Below are positions 26,506 through 34,211 of a stretch of DNA of 64,000 nt, one piece after another. Origin of the DNA: Echinicola soli. Its GTDB lineage: Bacteria; Bacteroidota; Bacteroidia; Cytophagales; Cyclobacteriaceae. A model generated the notes under the pieces. The model was not told the DNA's origin and made no database searches. It worked only from the letters and a program-made list of their open reading frames with translations. How positions within the stretch are numbered: position 1 is the first letter of the stretch; each line of letters starts with the position of its first letter. The position numbers were made by a program, and so were the translations under genes. The stretch spans positions 315,501 to 379,500 of the forward strand of contig NZ_CP041253.1 in NCBI RefSeq assembly GCF_006575665.1, given 5' to 3'.

Positions 26506-27480
26506 TTATTCCTCCAGCAGCTCAAAGCTATTAAAATAGGAATTAACAATCCGCAGGAAACCTTTCTGATGATTAGCTCTATTTGGGTATTCAGCAGATA
26601 ACCTGTACATTCTCCCCTCTTCTTTTATCCAAAGGTCTTCTATTATCTTGTAATCTAACGTATCAACAGCCGTCACTCTTTTCGAAAAAGCTAACGTATC
26701 ATCCTTTACGGACAAAACGGCCAAAGAGTCCCAGTCATAATTGTATATTTCCATACCATCTGAATCTTCTGGCTTATCAATATTGGAAATCGTTTCGGAT
26801 TTAATAATAGAAAAGGACAGCATCATATCATATTTCTCTAACCAATACATGTCCATATCATCAGTACCATTCTTCCATTTACTATTCTTGGTATCAGTAT
26901 AAGGCAAGTATATTTTTATACCAAGCCCTTCCTCTAACTTCCCGCAACATTCCTGAGAGGATGATAGTAAAGAGTCTATCCTAAACTCCCAATAACGCTG
27001 AACTCCCCAGTTTAGGCCATGTGCTGATTCATCATCATATTCTTTTTGTAGATGCCGCTCATCCCTTCTAATCTCTGAAAGTAAACCTGATATATCATCA
27101 TCACTAAAATCTTGCTTTTCAATCAACCAATTCATCTTTCGGGAAAAATACTCGGTAATATTAAAATGATACTGTTCATGATTCAACAAGTAATCAGACA
27201 AATATCTTGGTCTACTCTTCCATGAATGATTCTGATTCATTGCTGAGTAGGCTTTATATTGGTTTTCCACAGAATCATATTCTACAAAAACATTGGACTG
27301 TATGGTAGCGCCCCATTTTGAAAACGGCTTTGCAACTCCCCGGAAATCGTCCCAGGTCAATGCCCTCCATTTCTCCCATTTATTTGGTGCGTTAAAGCTC
27401 GAACTGAACAAAGGAATTAGTGCCAATATTGTCAATGATAAAGAGATTGTCGCTAACTTATATTTTAAAAAATTTGACAT
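26506..27480 (-). CDS. Putative zinc peptidase, DUF922-like
   Basis: A 324-residue protein with an N-terminal membrane or signal segment (about residues 8-28) and then LTWDDFRG, the opening of the DUF922 family. The HExxH zinc motif His101-Glu-Gln-Tyr-His105 (NHEQYHFNITE) follows at the expected place, which supports a secreted or periplasmic metallopeptidase-like protein. The C-terminal 150 residues are not recognisable. The gene is clearly more AT-rich than the housekeeping genes around it. Its start overlaps the 3' end of the upstream membrane-protein gene by 16 bases, so the two form an operon. Confidence 0.6.
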   Translation of the reverse strand: MSNFLKYKLATISLSLTILALIPLFSSSFNAPNKWEKWRALTWDDFRGVAKPFSKWGATIQSNVFVEYDSVENQYKAYSAMNQNHSWKSRPRYLSDYLLNHEQYHFNITEYFSRKMNWLIEKQDFSDDDISGLLSEIRRDERHLQKEYDDESAHGLNWGVQRYWEFRIDSLLSSSQECCGKLEEGLGIKIYLPYTDTKNSKWKNGTDDMDMYWLEKYDMMLSFSIIKSETISNIDKPEDSDGMEIYNYDWDSLAVLSVKDDTLAFSKRVTAVDTLDYKIIEDLWIKEEGRMYRLSAEYPNRANHQKGFLRIVNSYFNSFELLEE

Positions 27481-28091
27481 TTCATCTTTATTAATAAGTA
27501 TTTGATAAAATCCACAATTGTTTCAAAAAGCAAAATTGAAAAGACGGTAAATATGGCTAAAAATACAATTACTTGAGCATTCAATGGCAGCGGAAACACG
27601 CTATCATACACGACATATTCGTAAACGCTGTAAAACAACATAAAGCTCAGGAAAAAAAACAAATCCACCATTGACCTTCCTAATAGATCATTTGACCTTT
27701 TGTGCTCTTTAAAATAGAGAACATGATTTATAATGATGAAAACAAAGAATAAAAACAACTTTAAAAATGGGTAATACTCTACAAATACGAATTCATCCTT
27801 ATAATAATTTAATATTTGGAATAGTGCCATGCACAATAAAGTAGACGAAATCACTGTCAGAACATCCCGATAACTGAACGACCTAGCAAATAAGATAGGC
27901 CCAAAAGGATTATTCCTTTTGCAGGCAGTTCTAGCTACGCTAATTTCTTCTCTCGGATCTTCATCAGATTCCCCAAGCAGCTTTTCAGCAGCCCTAACAG
28001 CTTCTTCTCGATAATCGGCTCTATTATTTATTATTTGCTGTAGTTCCCTTCTGGTTTTACGCTTATATCTTTCAATGAACTGGCGTTCCAT
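27465..28091 (-). CDS. Unknown four-helix membrane protein
   Basis: A 208-residue protein. Residues 1-45 are a charged helical segment (ELQQIINNRADYREEAVRAA) of a kind seen at the N-terminus of many uncharacterised Bacteroidetes membrane proteins. Four strongly hydrophobic segments follow, near residues 75-95, 103-122, 138-157 and 170-195, and the protein ends with a short basic tail. No function can be assigned. It is AT-rich and overlaps the DUF922-like gene, so the pair probably acts together at the envelope. Confidence 0.65.
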   Translation of the reverse strand: MERQFIERYKRKTRRELQQIINNRADYREEAVRAAEKLLGESDEDPREEISVARTACKRNNPFGPILFARSFSYRDVLTVISSTLLCMALFQILNYYKDEFVFVEYYPFLKLFLFFVFIIINHVLYFKEHKRSNDLLGRSMVDLFFFLSFMLFYSVYEYVVYDSVFPLPLNAQVIVFLAIFTVFSILLFETIVDFIKYLLIKMKCQIF

Positions 28092-28155
28092 TTGCTCAAA
28101 AAAGTTACATTTACCTAAAATTCAACTTCTTAATTTATCCTTTTTTTTCATATTA

Positions 28156-28959
28156 TCAACCATTTGCAATTAATCGCTTCGCCCAGTCCTTCACCTTTTC
28201 ATTCGCCGTGATGACAAACTCCTGCCCCTTGGCGGCGGACTGGAAATATCCAGGGCGAAAGCTATTGCTAGTATGGTAGCTGATCGACACTTCCTTAAAG
28301 CAACTGGGCAGTTGCCACCTGCTTTTGGAAAATCCCGGTTTGGTCAATTGAAGGCCTTGGTGAAAATTCAGGATCCCTCCACCTGGCCTTTCCGGCAAAA
28401 AGCTTAGCTGTTCACTGGCACGGTAGATACAGTTGTTCTTCATCTCCCGAAATCGCTCTTGTGCATGGGCATGATAATGCATTTCTGAACGAAAGGCATC
28501 AAACTGATCCACCACCTCCCCCACTTCCAGGTACCCAAATATCAAATGCACTACAGGAGCCCCTTTCTGATAGACCAGCCCATCGTCGCCCATTTCAGCC
28601 TGCCTGAACGTCCCAAAAAACAGGAACAGATCCCCTTTTCCCACACCGCACTTTGCCAGGTGACCTTGGGCTGCACCGGTCTGCCCCAGCAATGGGCGCC
28701 ATGTCGGATCCCGGGGGAGCACCTTACGGTCCAAATCTGGATCAAGATGACAGGTAGACGCACCGCTGAGCTTAGTGGCTGGATGAAGGGAACGGATGAT
28801 ATCCCAATAGGTATGTTCTCCATGTCTTAGGTCCTCAAATGCCAGGGTATCACGAGGCTCAGGTATGGGCAAACTCAGCAAGGCACCGTCCGGCAAGATC
28901 GGACTGGGCTGTCCTCCATACTGGGCATCAAAACCTTTCCTGCTTAAAATAATGCGCAA
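28156..28959 (-). CDS. Nmad3-like (nucleotide modification associated domain 3) protein
   Basis: A 267-residue protein. The N-terminus (IILSRKGFDAQYGGQPSPI, then LPDGALLSLPIPEP) matches my recollection of the Nmad3 family, predicted by comparative genomics to accompany modified-base biosynthesis in phages and bacteria. It continues with FLFFGTFR, HLIFGYLEVGEV and HYHAHAQERF. No modification enzyme, methylase or restriction gene lies beside it, so it is an orphan here. The start is TTG at 28959. The GC-richer composition differs from the AT-rich pair downstream. Family assignment is by eye; biochemical function is unknown. Confidence 0.65.
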   Translation of the reverse strand: MRIILSRKGFDAQYGGQPSPILPDGALLSLPIPEPRDTLAFEDLRHGEHTYWDIIRSLHPATKLSGASTCHLDPDLDRKVLPRDPTWRPLLGQTGAAQGHLAKCGVGKGDLFLFFGTFRQAEMGDDGLVYQKGAPVVHLIFGYLEVGEVVDQFDAFRSEMHYHAHAQERFREMKNNCIYRASEQLSFLPERPGGGILNFHQGLQLTKPGFSKSRWQLPSCFKEVSISYHTSNSFRPGYFQSAAKGQEFVITANEKVKDWAKRLIANG

Positions 28960-29007
28960 AACAACCTTCGTTTGATAAAGAAATTATCATCCCGCTTCTG
29001 TTTTAAT

Positions 29008-29041
29008 ACCCGGGATCGCATCATTGCGTTCGCGATGACGT
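29008..29041. repeat. Short REP-like element
   Basis: The sequence contains GGGATCGCATCATTGCG and CGCGATGACG, a compact copy of the TCATTGCGA/TCGCAATGA repeat ends seen at 24363-24545 and 41246-41353. It lies in the small gap between two minus-strand genes. Confidence 0.5.
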
Positions 29042-29065
29042 CTTTTCCCTGCAATTTCAGCAATA

Positions 29066-29749
29066 TCATAAACTACAGTCACCACCGATCACTTCTTCCT
29101 TGGTGGGATTATAGGCATTCTTTTTTACGATAAAGTCTTTTGACAGTCCTTCATTTTCCAATAACTCCTTTATGGCGCAAAAATCGGTTAGGGAGGGGTT
29201 ATCATAGCAGGTCAGTTCATCTCCCATGTCCGTCACGGACTCCAAGCCTATGAGGCTCTTTAGCTGGGCATTTTTTGCAACATATAGTTCACCTTCCACT
29301 GATTCCAACATTTCCAATCCTTCAAAAGTCTCCAAGGAAGGATTTAGTGTCACAAAAAAGAGTTCTCCGACAAATTCCAACTGACCAAGTCCTGTTAGGT
29401 CTTTCAATACCTCATTCCTATGAAAATAGAGCTGTCCTTCGACCCGTTTCAGGCCATTCAATCCTCCAATGTCAGCGAGTGTTTCATTATACTGGATCAG
29501 CACATCTCCTTCCACCACTTCAATATGCTCCAATCCATCCAAGTCCACAATATCACCTTCCAGGTCTTGGATCACCAGGTCCCCCGTAATTCGAACGTAG
29601 TTATCATCAAATTCGTCAATCATCGCCTGTGAAGTCAAGGACACCTTCCCTTCAAAAACTGTTTCTACAGGCGGATCAGGGACCTGTTCCTCCTTACTAC
29701 AGCTCCAAAATAAAACAACTAAACCTATCGCAATTAATACTTTTTTCAT
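29066..29749 (-). CDS. Lipoprotein with receptor L-domain-like repeats
   Basis: A 227-residue protein from the ATG at 29749. The signal peptide MKKVLIAIGLVVLFWSC ends in a lipobox Cys. The rest is a set of short beta-helical repeats of about 22-24 residues, each with a pattern like LxGLxxLxxVeGxLxx (GDLVIQDLEGDIVDLDGLEH, and DIGGLNGLKRVEGQLYFHRN). This resembles the receptor L domain or LRR-like solenoids often seen in Bacteroidetes surface proteins. It is probably surface-anchored and may bind a ligand; none can be named. An in-frame start seven codons upstream is less likely. Confidence 0.7.
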   Translation of the reverse strand: MKKVLIAIGLVVLFWSCSKEEQVPDPPVETVFEGKVSLTSQAMIDEFDDNYVRITGDLVIQDLEGDIVDLDGLEHIEVVEGDVLIQYNETLADIGGLNGLKRVEGQLYFHRNEVLKDLTGLGQLEFVGELFFVTLNPSLETFEGLEMLESVEGELYVAKNAQLKSLIGLESVTDMGDELTCYDNPSLTDFCAIKELLENEGLSKDFIVKKNAYNPTKEEVIGGDCSL

Positions 29750-29925
29750 TAACTGTATTCCTTTATTCAAACCTCGATTTATTAATTTATCAAGCCCTAG
29801 AAAAGGGATTTTTCCTTTAATCCTTGCGCTAAAACAACCCTACCTAACCTCCCCACCGTGGCGGGGAAGAATATCTGCACATTGTTCGAGACTCAGTACT
29901 CATATCTCACTACTTTACTTTCTTG

Positions 29926-31512
29926 CTATTCCTCATGGGACAGCGGAACCAGCTTTGCTGAAAGATCAGGACGGTCCATCTCGGGGTCAAAAGGGTACAT
30001 CGGTCGTTTTATCCGTTCATACTCCAGTCTCATAAGGTCCTGGTCCACGCCTCCAGGTGTCAGTGCCAGCAGCCAACCGGCACGCATATCGTATAGCTCT
30101 GGGACCAAGTAGCCTATTTTCACCACTACAATATCCGTATCTGTAGGTTTTAACCCCAGCTCGGTAAAATCGGATTTATAATGGTATGGCTTTCTCTTTT
30201 TTGTAACGATGATGTTTACACTGCCGCACTTGACCACCACCTCTGTTTCCGCATGGCGGTCTCCTTTTTTAATGGACTCTACTGATCCTTTGAGCATAAT
30301 AGGCCCCTCAAAGCGGTCATCTACTTCAGCCCCTACAGGTGCTTCCACATGGCCTCCGACACCCACTTTTTCGGCCGCCTCTACCAACTTCGGGCCTGGA
30401 ATGGATGCATAGATCACTGAAGGGCCGCTTTCTTCCTTGAATTCTGGCCTATCGAGTATTTTCCGCAGTGTCCATGTGACGTCTCCCGCTCCACCGGCAG
30501 TGGGATTATCCCCGGAGTCACTGATCATAAATGGCTTTTCATCACTGGCAATCGCTGAATCCAAGGCTTCCTTTAGGGTCGCTGTAGGCGCTACAAAGTC
30601 AAAATCTCCCCTGGCCTCCCAAAACTTTGCTGCCAAGTCTTCCGCTGTACTGATGACCCTCTCTTGGTCATCTCCCGTGACCATGACCACCCCGTGGTTT
30701 CGCGGCTCATCCGCCCACGCATAACCGATCCAAATGGCAGCATCTACGACCCCTTCTTGATTGGCTGCCGGAGCCACTTCTGCGTACAAGCTCCTTCCTG
30801 GCTCCACTCTTGTACTGGTCTTTTCGCCCGGCAATAGAATAGGAACGGGCACATAGGCCTTGTAAGCAGGCTTGCCCTTTCCGGATTCTATGCGCGAAAG
30901 CAAATTGTCCATGGCACGCTTCTTTGACTCCAATGCATCCTCATGGGGTGCCATGCGATAGCAGGTGATCAAGTCGGAATGCTTCGCCAATTTCAGCGAA
31001 ACATTGCCATGAAGGTCCATAGAGGTGGAAATAATAGGTTCCTTACCGATCACCGCACGAATCCGCTCTATCATGTCACCTTCGGGATCATCCAGTCCCT
31101 GTACACTCATGGCACCATGGATATCAAAGAACAGCCCATCGTAGGGACCGTTTTTCTCCAACATGTCCAACGTCTTCTCCATCAACGATTCATACGCTTC
31201 CATACTTACAATCCCGCCAGGAATGGCTTTACCAGTCAGTGTAGGCACCCAATCGGCACGTTGACGGTTTTCTGTGCCTTCTGCCATAAAAGGATAGTTG
31301 CTAAAGATTTCTTCGCCAGTTTTCGCATGAAAGGCTGGAGCTTCTGTCACGGCAGGAGAAAAGGTGCTCGATTCAATGGCCAATCCAGCAATCGCAATGC
31401 GGGGTAAATTTACCTTCTCCGACTTTTGCTCAGAAGAGCTGCTACAGCCAAATAACAATACCAGCGAACAAAATATACTACATGTCAAAACTAGGGTGAA
31501 TGATTTTATCAT
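29926..31512 (-). CDS. M81 family metallopeptidase (MlrC/microcystinase-like) lipoprotein
   Basis: A 528-residue protein with a lipoprotein signal (hydrophobic residues 5-21, then FGCSSSS). Afterwards PRIAIAGLAIESSTFSP is the usual M81/MlrC start, FFDIHGAMSVQG contains the Asp-x-His metal ligands, and SMDLHGNVS with TCYRMAPHED carries further ligands. The C-terminal MlrC domain includes SDSGDNPTAGGAGD. MlrC acts on linearised microcystin products in Sphingomonas; elsewhere family members are thought to cleave modified peptides. Export by lipoprotein signal is common in the Bacteroidetes members. Monocistronic by spacing. Confidence 0.85.
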   Translation of the reverse strand: MIKSFTLVLTCSIFCSLVLLFGCSSSSEQKSEKVNLPRIAIAGLAIESSTFSPAVTEAPAFHAKTGEEIFSNYPFMAEGTENRQRADWVPTLTGKAIPGGIVSMEAYESLMEKTLDMLEKNGPYDGLFFDIHGAMSVQGLDDPEGDMIERIRAVIGKEPIISTSMDLHGNVSLKLAKHSDLITCYRMAPHEDALESKKRAMDNLLSRIESGKGKPAYKAYVPVPILLPGEKTSTRVEPGRSLYAEVAPAANQEGVVDAAIWIGYAWADEPRNHGVVMVTGDDQERVISTAEDLAAKFWEARGDFDFVAPTATLKEALDSAIASDEKPFMISDSGDNPTAGGAGDVTWTLRKILDRPEFKEESGPSVIYASIPGPKLVEAAEKVGVGGHVEAPVGAEVDDRFEGPIMLKGSVESIKKGDRHAETEVVVKCGSVNIIVTKKRKPYHYKSDFTELGLKPTDTDIVVVKIGYLVPELYDMRAGWLLALTPGGVDQDLMRLEYERIKRPMYPFDPEMDRPDLSAKLVPLSHEE

Positions 31513-31808
31513 AAATGCAATTAGGTTTTATAATCTTCTGCAAAGTGTCCTACAAGACATGGAAATCAAGTAGTCAGTTGTCGAAAATCTGCCGTTGGGT
31601 CAGATACAAATAAATTGGCAGACGCGTGTAATTTGTGTTGGTTACCTGTGGTTCCTGATGTTTGTGCACCAAAGTTGAGTTAATCTATTCACCTAATTTA
31701 AGTAAAAAAATCTAACTACTCCTACTTTGTCAGGCTCGGGTTAAGTACAAGGATTCCTCCTTTCGTCGGAAGGAATCTCCTAAAATAATCGCAACATGAC
31801 AAAGTAGG
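31513..31808. repeat. Gene-free stretch with an 88-bp inverted-repeat element
   Basis: Arms CCTACTTTGTCA (31721-31732) and TGACAAAGTAGG (31797-31808) are perfect 12-bp inverted repeats. Between them GATTCCT (31752-31758) pairs with AGGAATC (31771-31777), so the element folds into a long stem with a nested hairpin. The GGAAGGAATCTC part recurs at 821-832. There is no coding content, and the rest of the stretch (31513-31720) shows nothing that I can support. Confidence 0.6.
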
Positions 31809-31832
31809 GCTAATTAAAACACAAGATTATAT

Positions 31833-33068
31833 TCACTTCTGTTCCAATCGCCCCAGCCTTTTCATCAGGGGCGGATGGGAGTAATTGATAAATACATGAA
31901 GGGGGTGGGGATTGATCTGGGTAAGGGTTTTGACAGACAGTGTTTTCAATCCTTCCGCCAATGGTGCCGCCGAATACGTCTCCATGGCATATTGATCCGC
32001 CTCGTACTCATTCTTCCTGCTCAGCATATTCATTCCGATACCCAACAAGGTGGAAATCGGTGAAAACAACAGCACAAACCCTATCAAATTAAGGTGTACC
32101 GCTGCACGCTCACCTCCCAAGGACAAGCTGATGGTCTCACTATTGACAAAGAGGGATAGCACAAACAGCATGACCCCGGTTTGCAGGACACTGATCACCA
32201 TGCTCTGGAGGATATGCTTCTTCTTGTAGTGGCCGATTTCGTGGGCCAGCACGGCAGTCAGTTCCTCTGTCGTGTGCTGCGCTATCAAGGTATCGTACAA
32301 AACCACCTTTTTGCGCTTGCCCATGCCGGAAAAGAAGGCATTGGCCTTGGTCGAACGGGTGCTGCCATCAATGACAAATACATTGTCCAGTGAAAACCCT
32401 ACCGAGGATGCGTAAGAAAGGATGCTGTCCTTAAGGGCCCCATCCTCCAGTGGTGTCAGCTTATTGAACAGGGGCAGTATCCAAGAAGTATAAAACAAAT
32501 TCAGCATGATCATAAAGAAAGCAGCTACCGCCCAAAAGTACACCCAAAAGGATTCCCCAAGGGTATTGACTAACCAAAGCAACAAGGCGAGCAAGCCTCC
32601 TCCGAGAACTATCCCAAGGGCATAACCTTTCAGCTTATCCAGCACAAAGGTCTTTTTGGTGGTTTTATTGAAACCATAATCTTCTTCGATCTTAAAGGTA
32701 TGGTAATAATCAAAAGGCAAGGAAAGCACATCCGAAGCTATGAACAACACACCAAAAAAGATCATGGACTGCCAAATGGGGGAAGCGACCAAGCTTGCCA
32801 CCATTGTATCCAGCCAACCAAAAAAGCCCCATTGCAAACAGGCCACTGTGACCAAAAAGGACAATCCACCAGTCAAGAGGCCAAATCGGTAATTGCTCCT
32901 TTGATAGTCCTTGGATTCCTGGAGTTTCTCTTGGCTTAGGTGGCTGCGCAATGTAGCGGGGACATCACCTACGCGCTGCCGGACATTGAGCCAGCTGGTC
33001 AGCTTATCAAATAAAAACCCCGCTACGACCACACCGATCAATACGTATTTCAGTTGTTCTGCATTCAT
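31833..33068 (-). CDS. M48 family metalloprotease (Ste24/CAAX protease 1-like)
   Basis: Membrane zinc protease of 411 residues. The active site is VLAHEIGHYKKKH (HExxH) near residue 280, and the third ligand Glu lies in NEYEADQYAM about 75 residues on. Multiple transmembrane segments surround it (N-terminal helix, paired helices near 65-125 and 145-200, and 290-345). The N-terminal domain RKNEY/FDYYHTFKIEEDYGFN is typical of the Ste24 branch. In bacteria these likely act in membrane protein quality control. It is followed 12 bp upstream by porP/sprF but is probably functionally separate. Confidence 0.9.
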   Translation of the reverse strand: MNAEQLKYVLIGVVVAGFLFDKLTSWLNVRQRVGDVPATLRSHLSQEKLQESKDYQRSNYRFGLLTGGLSFLVTVACLQWGFFGWLDTMVASLVASPIWQSMIFFGVLFIASDVLSLPFDYYHTFKIEEDYGFNKTTKKTFVLDKLKGYALGIVLGGGLLALLLWLVNTLGESFWVYFWAVAAFFMIMLNLFYTSWILPLFNKLTPLEDGALKDSILSYASSVGFSLDNVFVIDGSTRSTKANAFFSGMGKRKKVVLYDTLIAQHTTEELTAVLAHEIGHYKKKHILQSMVISVLQTGVMLFVLSLFVNSETISLSLGGERAAVHLNLIGFVLLFSPISTLLGIGMNMLSRKNEYEADQYAMETYSAAPLAEGLKTLSVKTLTQINPHPLHVFINYSHPPLMKRLGRLEQK

Positions 33069-33080
33069 GCAGCAAAACTA

Positions 33081-34130
33081 TTAAAATTTGGGACAAGGAA
33101 GAATAGTATTTCTTAGCCGCGGCGCCCCGGGGTTACGATCAGGGAATCGATAAGACACGCTGATCTCATGCGCTCCGCCAGATTGGATCCCCAGTTGGGA
33201 CATGGTATAGTCAAAACTGTACCCCACATCCAGCCCGGTGGGAAGGCTCAGTCCAAGCAAAAGTACGATAGCATCCCGATTGGTTTCGCTATTGAGCGGC
33301 TTATAGGGCAACCCCCTGTACCAAACTCCAAAGATCAATGGCTCGGCATAAACATAAGCTCCCAAGTCCAACTGTTCGAAAACACCTTGTTTTTTATAGT
33401 TGATCGTTGGGACAAAATACCGTTGTTTATACGTATGGGTAAAGTCACGCTTCATGGCTCCATGCCCCAGTCCGATCCGGTAGCCCCCGTGAAAGGAGAG
33501 TTTATAGGGCAATGGACTTTCCCCTTCCAGAAAAGACTGGTTGGGTTGGTTAATGTGGTGGATGGCACCTCCAAGCCAAAGGTCTTCGGTAAAGAGCAGG
33601 CCACCAAAAGACAGGGAAAGCAAGTTGATCGGCTCTCCAAGACCTGTAAGGTCTGTATTACCGGGAAATATAGGGCCAAATGGATCCTGCGGATTGATCT
33701 GGTTGGCGAATACCAGGTTTTCGTAATACCCTACCTCCCTGCGGATATAGCTGCCCTCAAAACCAGGGCGGAAATAAACGGATTCGCCGAGCTTCAGCTC
33801 ATAAGCATACATGGCCGAGATGGTCAATGAACGCAAATCTGCCGCTCCCTGGACATCGTTCATCACCATCAGGCCGAAGCCGCTATTGTACTTTTCCAAA
33901 AAAGTATCGGCGTAGACCGAAAATGTATTGTACTGGGCGTCCAAACCTGGCCACTGGCTGCGGTAATTGGCACCAATACGCGTCTGAAGATCCGATCCGG
34001 CAAAAGCAGGATTCAGGTATAGTGGGGCCGCGTAATATTGACTGTATTGCGGATCCTGCCCAAAACCATTGCGGGTAGAGAACATTAATGCTAAGACGCA
34101 AAAAACTAGATATATATAAGACCTAAACAA
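33081..34130 (-). CDS. PorP/SprF family type IX secretion outer membrane protein
   Basis: An outer membrane beta-barrel of 349 residues with a signal peptide ending NGFGQ, followed directly by DPQYSQYYAAPLYLNPAFAG, the hallmark start of PorP/SprF proteins. SprF-type proteins help type IX secretion deliver one specific partner, often a giant adhesin encoded next to them. Here the divergent neighbour (34212-39830) is such a giant cargo, so the pair probably works as a cargo and its dedicated outer-membrane partner. The start is TTG at 34130, giving the signal peptide; the next ATG would cut it away. Confidence 0.9.
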   Translation of the reverse strand: MFRSYIYLVFCVLALMFSTRNGFGQDPQYSQYYAAPLYLNPAFAGSDLQTRIGANYRSQWPGLDAQYNTFSVYADTFLEKYNSGFGLMVMNDVQGAADLRSLTISAMYAYELKLGESVYFRPGFEGSYIRREVGYYENLVFANQINPQDPFGPIFPGNTDLTGLGEPINLLSLSFGGLLFTEDLWLGGAIHHINQPNQSFLEGESPLPYKLSFHGGYRIGLGHGAMKRDFTHTYKQRYFVPTINYKKQGVFEQLDLGAYVYAEPLIFGVWYRGLPYKPLNSETNRDAIVLLLGLSLPTGLDVGYSFDYTMSQLGIQSGGAHEISVSYRFPDRNPGAPRLRNTILPCPKF

Positions 34131-34211
34131 AGATTTGTTCGTTTATTTGAGTAACGTTAAGCTTATTAAACGGCTGTCCCGTGCATCGTGTTTTAAAGCT
34201 CCCCGTAATAT

